Made by a program: the position numbers and the translations under genes
From: Corynebacterium pygosceleis
GTDB taxonomy: Bacteria > Actinomycetota > Actinomycetes > Mycobacteriales > Mycobacteriaceae
Assembly (NCBI RefSeq): GCF_016595275.2
Contig: NZ_JAENIQ020000002.1
Span: 248,001 to 312,000, forward strand
DNA: 64,000 nt
Reading direction: 5' to 3'
Part shown: positions 9,941-17,974 of the stretch, one piece after another
How positions within the stretch are numbered: position 1 is the stretch's first letter
Layout: each line of letters opens with the position of its first letter
Notes under the pieces: generated by a model
The model's input: the letters and a program-made list of their open reading frames with translations, nothing else
Database searches by the model: none
Told to the model about the DNA's origin: nothing

Positions 9941-10702
9941 TCAGTCCTCCTCGAGCTCAGCGAGTACCTCATCGGACAGATCCATGTTCGTGTAGACGTT
10001 CTGGACGTCGTCCGAGTCCTCGAGGGCGTCGATGAGCTTGAAGATGCGCCGTGCATCGGCCGCCTCCAGGGGAACCTCGACGGACGCACGGAAGTCGCTG
10101 TCGGAGTCCTCGACGGGAATCTCCGCCTCCGTGAGCGCATCCTTCACGGCCGGGATGTCTCCCGGTGCGGAGACGATCTCGAAGACCTCACCGACCCGGC
10201 CCACCTCCTCGGCATCCACGCCGGCCTCCAGGACAGCCATGAGGATGTCGTCCTCGGTCCGTCCCTCGGCACCGACGGTCACGACGCCTTTCCGGCTGAA
10301 CAGGTAGCTGACGGCACCCGAGTCAGCCATCGAACCACCGTTCTTGGTCATGCGGGTACGCACCTCGGTGGCCGCGCGGTTCCGGTTGTCCGTCAGACAC
10401 TCGATGAGTACGGCGACACCGTTCGGTCCGTAGCCCTCGTACATGATGGTCTGCCAGTCCGCGCCACCGGCTTCCTCACCGGAACCACGCTTACGGGCAC
10501 GCTCGATGTTGTCGTTGGGGACCGAGGCCTTCTTGGCCTTCTTGATCATGTCGTCGAGGGTCGGGTTCGCGGACGGATCACCGCCGCCGGTACGGGCCGC
10601 CACCTCGATGTTCTTGATGAGCTTGGCGAATTCCTTGCCGCGCTTCGCGTCATTGGCGGCCTTCTTGTGCTTGGTGGTCGCCCATTTGGAGTGGCCGGAC
10701 AT
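9941..10702 (-). CDS. yebC: YebC/TACO1-family protein (PmpR type)
   Basis: A 253-residue member of the family known as DNA-binding regulators (PmpR) and, in some bacteria and mitochondria, as translation factors easing polyproline stalls. The signature N-terminus [15 protein letters not shown] is intact, followed by [17 protein letters not shown] and [23 protein letters not shown] segments and the acidic C-terminus. It lies directly upstream of ruvCAB, as in most bacteria. A perfect TATAAT sits 146 bases before the ATG. Confidence 0.95.
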   Translation of the reverse strand: MSGHSKWATTKHKKAANDAKRGKEFAKLIKNIEVAARTGGGDPSANPTLDDMIKKAKKASVPNDNIERARKRGSGEEAGGADWQTIMYEGYGPNGVAVLIECLTDNRNRAATEVRTRMTKNGGSMADSGAVSYLFSRKGVVTVGAEGRTEDDILMAVLEAGVDAEEVGRVGEVFEIVSAPGDIPAVKDALTEAEIPVEDSDSDFRASVEVPLEAADARRIFKLIDALEDSDDVQNVYTNMDLSDEVLAELEED

Positions 10703-10839
10703 CGTCTACCCTTTCCTCGGCGCGGTACCACCCGTCCGGTGCCCGGTACTCCGGACCACGGACGACGGGGCGGATTCCCACCCGCTCCCTCCGCTGTCAT
10801 CGATGACACGGCGGTACCACTGAAGTACGTCGTTGGATT

Positions 10840-10885
10840 GCGTCCCGATTATACGCTGAGGTCGGTCCGACCCCACCGCACCCCC
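10840..10885 (-). promoter_or_regulatory. Strong promoter of yebC with a palindrome in the spacer
   Basis: A perfect TATAAT lies on the minus strand at 10853-10848. The spacer just upstream contains a 13-base palindrome, GGTCGGTCCGACC (10860-10872), that could be an operator. The -35 position is G-rich and poor. Transcription would begin near 10841, leaving a leader of about 140 bases. Confidence 0.5.
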
Positions 10886-10899
10886 GGCTCTCCGGATTC

Positions 10900-11502
10900 T
10901 CAGGACTCGCCGGGGCCGGCGGCGACCATGTCCCGGAACAGCTCGTGCACCCTCGTGTCCCCCGTGCACTCCGGATGGAAGGACGTCGCCAGCACGTTCC
11001 CCGACCGGACCGCCACGACGGCGCCCTCGGCCGGGCCATCCGGCACCGTGGCCAGAACCTCGACACCGGCACCGACCCGTTCCACCCACGGTGCGCGGAT
11101 GAACACGGCGTGAACCGGATCATCTATACCCGAGAAGTCGAGGTCGGTCTCGAAGGAATCGACCTGCCTCCCGAAGGCGTTTCGCCTGACGGTGACATCG
11201 AGGACACCGAAGCTGTGGGCGTCCGCACGGGTGTCGAGGACCTCCGCGGCCAGCAGGATCATCCCGGCGCAGGTCCCGTAGACCGGCATTCCGCCGGACA
11301 GGAGTTCACGAACCGGTTCCAGGAGACCGCCGAGTTCGAGCAGCTTCGACATCGTGGTCGACTCGCCGCCGGGCAGGATCAACCCGTCGATCCCGGCGAG
11401 ATGCTCGATCCGCCGGACCTGACGGTGTTCGACACCGATTCGGTCGAGTGCCTGTTCATGTTCCCTGACGCCGCCCTGCAGCGCCAGAATGCCGATCATC
11501 AC
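10900..11502 (-). CDS. pdxT: Pyridoxal 5'-phosphate synthase glutaminase subunit PdxT
   Basis: Hydrolyses glutamine and passes ammonia to PdxS for pyridoxal phosphate synthesis. The protein has 200 residues. [17 protein letters not shown], the [11 protein letters not shown] motif, the nucleophile elbow [12 protein letters not shown] with the catalytic Cys, and the C-terminal SFHPECTGD with the His-Glu dyad are all present. It overlaps the stop of the thioesterase gene by four bases. pdxS is about 1.6 kb upstream, separated by two other genes on the same strand. Confidence 0.96.
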   Translation of the reverse strand: MMIGILALQGGVREHEQALDRIGVEHRQVRRIEHLAGIDGLILPGGESTTMSKLLELGGLLEPVRELLSGGMPVYGTCAGMILLAAEVLDTRADAHSFGVLDVTVRRNAFGRQVDSFETDLDFSGIDDPVHAVFIRAPWVERVGAGVEVLATVPDGPAEGAVVAVRSGNVLATSFHPECTGDTRVHELFRDMVAAGPGES

Positions 11503-12377
11503 CGCTGTGATGTCCTTTCTCTACGGACCGATGTGGACAGGGGGATGGACTGGGCCCCCGGTCTCAAGGTACGCGTCAGCCCCTCCTGGGTGACAACGGC
11601 CACGAGATTGCCGGAACGGTCGAAGATGCGCCCGTGCGTCAATGCCCGCCCCGCGGACGCGGACGGAGAGACCTGGTCGTACAGCAACCACTCGTCCGCC
11701 CGGAACGGCCGGAGGAACCACATCGCGTGATCGAGGGACGCCTCCTGGACCTCCACACCCGGATGCGGCACGAGGGCCGACTGGAGGAGGGTCATGTCGG
11801 ACATGTAGGCCAGCGTGCACACGTGCGCGGTCTCGTCCTCGGGCAGGGGTGCCCGGGAACGGAGCCAGACCACCTGCTGACTCGCGGCGTGGGGGTTCGC
11901 CGGGTAGTCGGCGGGATCCACGACCCTGATGTCGAAGTCACTCCACTCCTCGAGCAGTGCGCGGAACGACTCCCGCATCCCGGAGACGTCCATCACTATG
12001 TTCTCCGGACCGGGGACCTCAGGCATCCGGTCCGCGTGCTCCACCCCGAGGTCGCCGGAACGGTGGAAGGACGCCGACATGATGAACAGTGTCTCGCCGT
12101 CCTGGATGGCCCTGACCTGGCGTGAGCGGAAACTCCTGCCGTCCCGTACCCGGTCGACCAGGAAAATGGTGGGTTCATCGGATCTTCCTCCCGCGACGAA
12201 GTATCCGTGCAGAGAGTGCACGGAGAAGTCCCCGTCGACGGTGCGGCTCGCCGCCACGAGCGCCTGTGCGGCCACCTGTCCACCGAAGGTACGGAGCAGC
12301 GTCGACTCGATGACCGGTCCCCGGAAGATGTCCCGGTCTATCTGTTCCAGGTCCAGGACCCTGTTGATTCTGGTCAC
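11499..12377 (-). CDS. tesB: Acyl-CoA thioesterase II (TesB-like)
   Basis: Double-hotdog thioesterase that hydrolyses acyl-CoA to free acid and CoA. I chose GTG 12377 (product [12 protein letters not shown], 292 residues), because GAGGAG lies about 12 bases upstream; a GTG at 12401 would put that site inside the gene. The conserved [13 protein letters not shown] start, [23 protein letters not shown] and the second-repeat [20 protein letters not shown] are clear. The preferred acyl chain cannot be read from the sequence. It is coupled to pdxT by a four-base overlap. Confidence 0.92.
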   Translation of the reverse strand: MTRINRVLDLEQIDRDIFRGPVIESTLLRTFGGQVAAQALVAASRTVDGDFSVHSLHGYFVAGGRSDEPTIFLVDRVRDGRSFRSRQVRAIQDGETLFIMSASFHRSGDLGVEHADRMPEVPGPENIVMDVSGMRESFRALLEEWSDFDIRVVDPADYPANPHAASQQVVWLRSRAPLPEDETAHVCTLAYMSDMTLLQSALVPHPGVEVQEASLDHAMWFLRPFRADEWLLYDQVSPSASAGRALTHGRIFDRSGNLVAVVTQEGLTRTLRPGAQSIPLSTSVRRERTSQR

Positions 12378-12433
12378 GGTGTTGCACCACTCCTCACACA
12401 CTGCCGGATGACGTCCACTCCGGAGGGGGCGGA

Positions 12434-12477
12434 CACGGGGAAGGACCCACCGGAACCTCTTCCGGCGGGCCCCCGTG
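12434..12477 (-). terminator. Terminator-like hairpin after the 12490-13032 gene
   Basis: Arms CACGGGG/CCCCGTG enclose a second stem with CGGAA and TTCCG around a CCTC loop, starting 12 bases past the stop. There is no U run, so termination would be inefficient or factor-assisted. Confidence 0.4.
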
Positions 12478-12489
12478 GATACGGACCAC

Positions 12490-13032
12490 CTACCGCGTGG
12501 CCCCGATGCTGGTCATCCCGATCTCCGACACCCTCCGGACCCCGGCTTCATCGCCGGGGGCGACGAGGGACTGGTTCTGAAGGAGCTCCGACAGACTCGA
12601 CGCCCTGTCCCCGACGAGAATCGGATCCGAGTCGATCGTCCCGTCGATGTTCCGGACCTCGGACAGCAGGACGTCCACCGCCGGGCCGTCGGCGACGCCG
12701 GTGCAGTCGAGCACGAGGAAGCGGCAGTTCCGGAGGCGCTTGCTGTTCAGCACCATTTTCGCGTTCTCGGCACTGCGGCGCAGCTCACCACGGTCGAGCC
12801 CGGCCCCCGATCCCGGACCGAGATCCTCGATGAACTGCTCCAGCCTCCGCACACCCCCGGAGAAGTCCGCCGAAATGCGGACCGTCTCCGGGTCGCTCGC
12901 GTCGTGTCGTTCGGCGTCGGTGCTCAACAGGATCTTGAACACCAGGGGGACACCCCCGTCATGCTGGCCCAGCAGGATCCGGTCACCGCCCTCGGCTGCT
13001 GTCGCGGCGTAGATGTAGCTGCGGTTGGCCAT
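12490..13032 (-). CDS. Conserved hypothetical protein, function unknown
   Basis: I do not recognise a function. ATG 13032 is fixed by AGGAGGT seven bases upstream, giving 180 residues with no signal peptide or membrane segment. The N-terminus MANRSYIYAATAAEGGDRI and the phrase GGVPLVFKILLS recall small actinobacterial proteins grouped as DUF7822, but that is from memory and not firm. The sequence is mixed alpha/beta with an acidic middle and has a single Cys (CRFLVLDCTG has two). A TACACT -10 at 13078-13073 suggests its own promoter, and pdxS upstream ends in a strong hairpin, so it is probably a separate unit. Confidence 0.75.
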   Translation of the reverse strand: MANRSYIYAATAAEGGDRILLGQHDGGVPLVFKILLSTDAERHDASDPETVRISADFSGGVRRLEQFIEDLGPGSGAGLDRGELRRSAENAKMVLNSKRLRNCRFLVLDCTGVADGPAVDVLLSEVRNIDGTIDSDPILVGDRASSLSELLQNQSLVAPGDEAGVRRVSEIGMTSIGATR

Positions 13033-13065
13033 GGATGTAACCTCCTGCTGAAAATGGACTGGCGA

Positions 13066-13080
13066 TGGCACCAGTGTAGT
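13066..13080 (-). promoter_or_regulatory. Candidate promoter of the 180-residue protein
   Basis: TACACT at 13078-13073 on the minus strand is a good -10 hexamer; transcription would start near 13066 and give a leader of about 34 bases with the AGGAGGT site. Confidence 0.4.
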
Positions 13081-13093
13081 CCTACGCGTGGAG

Positions 13094-13123
13094 CCCGGGG
13101 CGGGTGGTCACACCCGCCCCGGG
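13094..13123 (-). terminator. Hairpin terminator after pdxS
   Basis: A perfect 13-base stem (CCCGGGGCGGGTG and its complement) with a four-base loop begins five bases past the pdxS stop. It lacks a U run. Confidence 0.5.
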
Positions 13124-13128
13124 CGGGA

Positions 13129-14025
13129 TCACCAACCGCGTTCGGCGAGCCGGTGCGGCTGGGGGATCTCGTCGACGTTGATACCGACCATGGCTTCACC
13201 GAGTCCACGGGAGACCCTGGCGATCGTCGCGGGGTCCTCGTAGTTCTGGGTGGCCTGGACGATGGCGCGGGCCCGCTCCTCCGGATTACCGGACTTGAAG
13301 ATCCCCGAACCGACGAACACACCGTCCGCACCGAGCTGCATCATCATCGCGGCGTCCGCGGGCGTGGCGATGCCACCGGCGGTGAACAGCACGACGGGAA
13401 GGGTCCCCGTCTCCGCGACCTCGCGGACGAGTTCGTACGGCGCCTGGAGTTCCTTGGCCGCGACGTAGAGCTCGTCCTCCGCCATGGAGGACAGACGCTT
13501 GATCTCCGCACGGATGGTGCGCATGTGGGTCACCGCGTTGGAGACGTCCCCGGTTCCGGCCTCGCCCTTGGACCGGATCATGGCGGCACCTTCATTGATG
13601 CGACGGAGCGCTTCGCCGAGGTTGGTGGCACCGCAGACGAACGGAACGGTGAAACCGAACTTGTCGATGTGGTTGGCGTAATCGGCGGGGGTGAGCACCT
13701 CGGACTCGTCGATGAAGTCGACACCGAGGGACTGGAGCACCTGGGCCTCGACGAAGTGTCCGATGCGGGCCTTCGCCATCACGGGAATGGACACGGCCTC
13801 GATGATCCCCTCGATCATGTCCGGATCGGACATGCGGGACACGCCGCCCTGTGCGCGGATGTCGGCGGGTACACGCTCGAGTGCCATCACGGCGGTGGCG
13901 CCCGCGTCTTCGGCGATCTTCGCCTGCTCCGGGGTGACGACGTCCATGATCACGCCGCCCTTGAGCATTTCTGCGAGTCCTCGTTTGACCCTGGCGGTAC
14001 CTCGGGTGGGTTCGTTGTTGCTCAC
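13129..14025 (-). CDS. pdxS: Pyridoxal 5'-phosphate synthase lyase subunit PdxS
   Basis: Builds pyridoxal phosphate from ribose 5-phosphate, glyceraldehyde 3-phosphate and ammonia from PdxT. GTG 14025 (product [16 protein letters not shown]) gives 298 residues, the usual size; GGAAGA lies just upstream, and the longer frame to 14109 would cross the likely promoter. Conserved blocks: [51 protein letters not shown] and the phosphate-binding [22 protein letters not shown]. The TACTAT -10 at 14082-14077 would give a 45-base leader. Confidence 0.96.
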   Translation of the reverse strand: MSNNEPTRGTARVKRGLAEMLKGGVIMDVVTPEQAKIAEDAGATAVMALERVPADIRAQGGVSRMSDPDMIEGIIEAVSIPVMAKARIGHFVEAQVLQSLGVDFIDESEVLTPADYANHIDKFGFTVPFVCGATNLGEALRRINEGAAMIRSKGEAGTGDVSNAVTHMRTIRAEIKRLSSMAEDELYVAAKELQAPYELVREVAETGTLPVVLFTAGGIATPADAAMMMQLGADGVFVGSGIFKSGNPEERARAIVQATQNYEDPATIARVSRGLGEAMVGINVDEIPQPHRLAERGW

Positions 14026-14069
14026 TGCGTCTTCCGTCTCCTGTGTGCGTCGGTGGGTCCTGGAAAGTA

Positions 14070-14084
14070 CCCGCTCATAGTAGA
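14070..14084 (-). promoter_or_regulatory. Candidate pdxS promoter
   Basis: TACTAT at 14082-14077 on the minus strand, about 51 bases before the chosen GTG, is a good -10 element. The -35 region is weak by eye. Confidence 0.4.
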
Positions 14085-14152
14085 ACGGACCGACCGTGAA
14101 GGCACACAACAGGTCGACTTAGTTTCACGGTGACCTTTCCGTGGGGCCGCGT

Positions 14153-14617
14153 TCAGCTCTCACCGTCGTTGAGGGACAGTGCGAAGTACTCGGGCAACGG
14201 AGCGGTTCCACCGAGCCGCAGAATCCGCACGAGGGGCCGCGTACGCAGCGCCCGGGTCCTGGTGACGTAGTCGTTGTAGAACCTGTACGAGGTGTCCACC
14301 CGGAAGATGGCGCGTTCGAGCAACTCCGGCGGATCTCCCTCCAGTGTCCTCAGATGGGAACTGATCCGGTGTTCCAGCTGCACACGTTCCGTGAACCGCC
14401 CGGGGTGCAGCGGAACATCGATGGCCCGTCGGGCGTCGGCGACGGCACCGGGCACCAGCACACCGACCAGGTCAGCACGCCGGTCGAGAGCCGCCTGGAG
14501 ACTGGACAGTGCCGCGTCGGTTCCGATGTGGAGTCTGTTCAGACGCTGGGCGGTGAAGTAGCACCAGCAGGCGGCCACCGTGAGGATGACGGCCAGGGCG
14601 ATCCAGAGAATCAGCAC
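14153..14617 (-). CDS. LemA-like single-span membrane protein
   Basis: A 154-residue protein with one N-terminal membrane helix (LILWIALAVILTVAACWCYF, about 2-21) and a helical cytosolic part. The segment RLNRLHIGTDAALSSLQAAL followed by DRRADLVGVLVPG, and the C-terminal YRFYNDYVTRTRAL ending PLPEYFALS, match the layout of LemA proteins (NRL...R.DLIP.LV and YYN..V...F). LemA function is not established. It starts inside the last seven bases of pimA, so it is co-translated with the phosphatidylinositol mannoside genes. No catalytic residues are evident. Confidence 0.7.
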   Translation of the reverse strand: MLILWIALAVILTVAACWCYFTAQRLNRLHIGTDAALSSLQAALDRRADLVGVLVPGAVADARRAIDVPLHPGRFTERVQLEHRISSHLRTLEGDPPELLERAIFRVDTSYRFYNDYVTRTRALRTRPLVRILRLGGTAPLPEYFALSLNDGES

Positions 14618-15735
14618 AGCCGTACCCCCGATCCATCGTCCACGGTCCGGTACACCTCGAGGACCTTGTCCGCGACAGCCTGGCAGTCGTACAGCTGCGC
14701 CCTCCGCCGCCCGGCCTCGACGAGTGCCCGCCTCCGGTCCTCATCGTCCAGCAGCAGCCTCAGCTTCCCGGCGAGATCCCTGTCCGAACCGACCCTGAAC
14801 AGCAGTCCCGCGGGCTGCTCCGATTCCGCGTCGCACACGGCCGCAAACGCCTCCAGATCACTCGCCACGACGGCGGCACCGGCGGCCATCGCCTCGACGA
14901 GCACGATCCCGAAGGACTCTCCCCCGGTATTCGGCGCGACATAGATGTCGGCGGCACCGAGGATCCTGGCCTTCTCCGCGTCGCTGACCCGCCCGACGAA
15001 ACTGACGGAATCCATGGAACGGGGGGTTCCTCCGCCGATGACGGTGCAGTGGACGTCACGGTCGAGCTGCGCCAGTGCCCGGAGCAGGATGTCCAGGCCT
15101 TTCCGGGGTTCATCGATACGTCCGAGAAAGACGATCTCGGGACGACGCCCGAGCTCCGGTGGGGTCGGTTCATCCGCGTCCCCGGTGTCGTGCTCCGCCC
15201 GGGCGGCACCGAAGAATGCGGTGTCCACCCCGTTCGGGATGAGTATCGGATCACCGCCGAGCTGCTCTACCTGCCACCGTCTCGCCATCTCGGAGACGGC
15301 GATACCGCCACGGATCTTCTCCAGCATCGGCCGGAGCACCGGAAGTGCGAGGCGGAGGAGCCGGGAACCACTTGACGAGGCATGGTAGGTGGCGACGATG
15401 GGGCCTTCCGCGAGCCGCAGCGCCGCCATCGAGAAACTCGGTGAATTCGGCTCGTGGATGTGGAGGACGTCGAAGTTCCCCTCACGGATGAAACGACGGA
15501 TCCGGCGGTCGACCCACGGTCCGAACGACAGTCGTGCGACCGACCCGTTGTACCGGAACGGCACACTCCGACCGCCGCGCACGATGAAGTCGGGGACGTC
15601 GGCGTCATCGGAACAGGGCCCGATGACGCGGACGTGGTGTCCGGAATCGATGAAGCGACGTGCGACGTCGATGATGTGGGCCTGCACACCACCGGGTTCG
15701 TCGAAGGAGTACGGACAGACCACTCCGATCCTCAT
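14611..15735 (-). CDS. pimA: GDP-mannose:phosphatidylinositol alpha-mannosyltransferase PimA
   Basis: Adds the first mannose to phosphatidylinositol on the inner face of the membrane, starting PIM, lipomannan and lipoarabinomannan synthesis. ATG 15735 gives 374 residues and overlaps the acyltransferase stop by four bases. GT4 features: the N-terminal acceptor-side motif CPYSFDEPGGVQAHI, FLGRIDEPRKGLDILL, and the donor-binding ESFGIVLVEAMAAGAAVVAS with its EX7E pattern. The neighbours (PIM acyltransferase, PI-phosphate synthase) support PimA rather than another GT4. Confidence 0.93.
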   Translation of the reverse strand: MRIGVVCPYSFDEPGGVQAHIIDVARRFIDSGHHVRVIGPCSDDADVPDFIVRGGRSVPFRYNGSVARLSFGPWVDRRIRRFIREGNFDVLHIHEPNSPSFSMAALRLAEGPIVATYHASSSGSRLLRLALPVLRPMLEKIRGGIAVSEMARRWQVEQLGGDPILIPNGVDTAFFGAARAEHDTGDADEPTPPELGRRPEIVFLGRIDEPRKGLDILLRALAQLDRDVHCTVIGGGTPRSMDSVSFVGRVSDAEKARILGAADIYVAPNTGGESFGIVLVEAMAAGAAVVASDLEAFAAVCDAESEQPAGLLFRVGSDRDLAGKLRLLLDDEDRRRALVEAGRRRAQLYDCQAVADKVLEVYRTVDDGSGVRLC

Positions 15736-16706
15736 GCGGCCTCCTCTTCCCGTCGGACGACCCCGCGTCTGAGCCGGTCGGTGTCCAGGTCCGCGAGCCA
15801 CAACGGTTGGAGCATGTGCCAGTCGACCGGGTAGGCGGCGATGTTCGCGGCGAAGATGTCCGCCATCTTCTGGACCGAGGCCACGATGTCCGTGTCGACG
15901 TCTATCTCGTCGGAGACGCTGAATCCCCAGCCCTCCGGGGTGAAGTAACTGTGCGCGACGTGGAGGGCGGCTCCGGTCTCCCTGGCGAGACGTACCGCAC
16001 CACTCGGCATCCTCGTGGGTTCCCCGAAGAACTCCACCGTCACACCGGTGTGCCTGAGATCCCGTTCCCCCATGAGACAGACGATGCCACCGGACTCCAG
16101 ACGCTCCCGGAGAACCGGGAAAGGTGCCGGCCCCCCGGTCAACGGGAGAACCTCGAAACCGAGGTCCGTCCGGAAACGGACGAAGGCGTCGTAGAGGACC
16201 TCAGGACGCAGCCGTTCCGCGACCGTCGTGAAACGCCCGTAGCGTTGGGCCATCAGCAGGCCCGCCATGTCCCAGTTCCCGGTGTGCGGGAGAACCAGGA
16301 CGAGTCCGCGTTTCGAGGCCACCGCGGCGTCCAGAGTGTGCAGCCCGACGACATTCGGTGCCAGCTGCCCGAGCAGGTCCGGGTTCCCCGCCAGGACCGG
16401 CAACCGGAACGCCTCCGACCAGTAGCGGGCGTAGGAACGGACCGACGCCCGGACCAGTTCACGGGTGACGTTCTCCGGACCGACCACCCTGCTCAGGTTG
16501 GCGCGGAGCTGCTCCATACCTCTGCCCCGGTCGGAGACGAGGTCGGCTCCCAGGTTGAACAGACGACGCGCGACAGATCCGGGCAGCCACCGGACGAACC
16601 GCCACCCGAGCAGGTAACCGACCGCTGCGGGATCACCGGAACGGATGGCGGCGAGAAGATCACCACCCCGACCGTGGGGTTGCGGTCGAGTGTCGTTGCC
16701 GTCCAT
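15732..16706 (-). CDS. Phosphatidylinositol mannoside acyltransferase (PatA-like)
   Basis: Membrane-associated acyltransferase expected to transfer palmitoyl-type chains to the mannose of PIM1/PIM2. ATG 16706 follows AAGGAA with good spacing, giving 324 residues; a longer frame to 16868 would run into pgsA. The catalytic HX4D motif is HTGNWD (LPHTGNWDMAGL), and later blocks such as CLMGERDLRHTGVTVEFFG fit the LPLAT/HtrB fold. It lies 13 bases after pgsA and overlaps pimA, matching the known pgsA-acyltransferase-pimA order. Confidence 0.9.
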   Translation of the reverse strand: MDGNDTRPQPHGRGGDLLAAIRSGDPAAVGYLLGWRFVRWLPGSVARRLFNLGADLVSDRGRGMEQLRANLSRVVGPENVTRELVRASVRSYARYWSEAFRLPVLAGNPDLLGQLAPNVVGLHTLDAAVASKRGLVLVLPHTGNWDMAGLLMAQRYGRFTTVAERLRPEVLYDAFVRFRTDLGFEVLPLTGGPAPFPVLRERLESGGIVCLMGERDLRHTGVTVEFFGEPTRMPSGAVRLARETGAALHVAHSYFTPEGWGFSVSDEIDVDTDIVASVQKMADIFAANIAAYPVDWHMLQPLWLADLDTDRLRRGVVRREEEAA

Positions 16707-16719
16707 GCACTGGTTCCTT

Positions 16720-17370
16720 CTATTTTCTGTAGCTTCGGGCCCCGGCGGGCGGGGCGGTTGTCTCCGAGGCTCCGGCGGAGCGTGCCGCGAAACGGAGACG
16801 CTGGACGATCGTGAACAGGCTCCCCGCCGCCAGCACACACAGTGCCGTCTCGACGGCTCCCGGGACACCGAGACCTGTCAGTCCGATTCCCACGAGCCCG
16901 ATGATGAGCCGTTCCGGTCTCTCGATGAGCCCACCCACGATCCTGAGGCCGGATGCTTCTCCTCTGGCTTTCACGTACGAGATGACCTGCGAACCGACCA
17001 GAACGATCAGTGCGGCGACGACGATCGGCGGACCGGCGTGGTGGGTGTAGATCAGCCACCACGTGATGGCCCCGAACAGTGCACCATCGGTGATCCGGTC
17101 ACAGGTGGCGTCGAGGGTCGCACCGTACCTCGTACCGCCGCCCCGCATGCGGGCCATGGTGCCGTCGATCATATCGAAGGCGGCGAAGACACCGGTCAGT
17201 ACCGCAGCCGCGAACAGATGCCCGGTGGGGATGAGAATGACGGAGAGGGCGATCGTCAGGGAGGCCGACACCACGGTGATCGTGTTCGGGGACAGACCGA
17301 GCCTGAGCATGAATCTGGCAACCGGTTCGACGACGACCGCCGCGGGCCGCCGTCCGCGTGCGCTAAGCAT
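16720..17370 (-). CDS. pgsA1: Phosphatidylinositol phosphate synthase (CDP-alcohol phosphatidyltransferase)
   Basis: Joins CDP-diacylglycerol to inositol 1-phosphate, the first step to phosphatidylinositol. The protein has 216 residues and about six membrane segments. The family signature DGxxARxxGxxD is visible, spread over DMIDGTMARMRGGGTRYGATLD and closing with CDRITD. Its ATG lies eight bases inside the HIT gene. The assignment to inositol phosphate rather than glycerophosphate is from the PIM context and the known actinobacterial gene order. Confidence 0.9.
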   Translation of the reverse strand: MLSARGRRPAAVVVEPVARFMLRLGLSPNTITVVSASLTIALSVILIPTGHLFAAAVLTGVFAAFDMIDGTMARMRGGGTRYGATLDATCDRITDGALFGAITWWLIYTHHAGPPIVVAALIVLVGSQVISYVKARGEASGLRIVGGLIERPERLIIGLVGIGLTGLGVPGAVETALCVLAAGSLFTIVQRLRFAARSAGASETTAPPAGARSYRK

Positions 17371-17974
17371 CCGGCCCTCCCCCGACGGCGGTCCGGCCGG
17401 TCCACGCCTCGGCGAGCAGCCGACGGGTGTCCCGCAGCAACTGCGGCAGGACCTTCGTCCCGTCGATGACCGTCATGAAGTTCGCGTCACCGGACCAGCG
17501 CGGCACGATGTGCATGTGCAGGTGGTCCCCGACGGATCCGCCTGAGGCCCGACCGAGGTTGAGCCCGACGTTGATGGCGTCCGGGGAGGACACCGATTTG
17601 ACGGTTTTCACCGCTGTCTGCGCGAAGGACATCAACTCTCCTGACTCGTCGGCGGTGAGATCCTCCAGATTGGCCACCTTCCGGTAGGGAACCACCATCA
17701 TGTGACCGGAATTATACGGATACAGGTTGAGTACGCAGTACACGAACTCACCTCTCGCGACGATGAGTCCCTCCTCATCGTCGAGTTCCGGTATCCGGAG
17801 AAACGGGTCACGGCGTCCCTGACCGCCGTCCCCGGAGCGGTCAGCGGCACCGGAATCGGTGATGTAGTTCATCCGGTACGGGGCCCACAGTCGCACGAGT
17901 CTGTCGGGCACCCCGGCACCGCGGTCGACGAAGGCACCGTCATCCGCAGGTTCTCCGTCAACGGCGGGCCGCAA
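17363..17974 (-). CDS. HIT-family nucleotide hydrolase/phosphorylase
   Basis: A 203-residue histidine-triad protein. The motif [10 protein letters not shown] is intact, with [20 protein letters not shown] upstream as in the AP4A phosphorylase/FHIT-like branch of actinobacteria. The TTG at 17974 with GAGGAA upstream is the likely start; it lies 17 bases inside thrS, so thrS-HIT are translationally coupled. The substrate is not known for this branch. The same thrS-HIT-pgsA order is conserved in relatives. Confidence 0.9.
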   Translation of the reverse strand: MRPAVDGEPADDGAFVDRGAGVPDRLVRLWAPYRMNYITDSGAADRSGDGGQGRRDPFLRIPELDDEEGLIVARGEFVYCVLNLYPYNSGHMMVVPYRKVANLEDLTADESGELMSFAQTAVKTVKSVSSPDAINVGLNLGRASGGSVGDHLHMHIVPRWSGDANFMTVIDGTKVLPQLLRDTRRLLAEAWTGRTAVGGGPDA

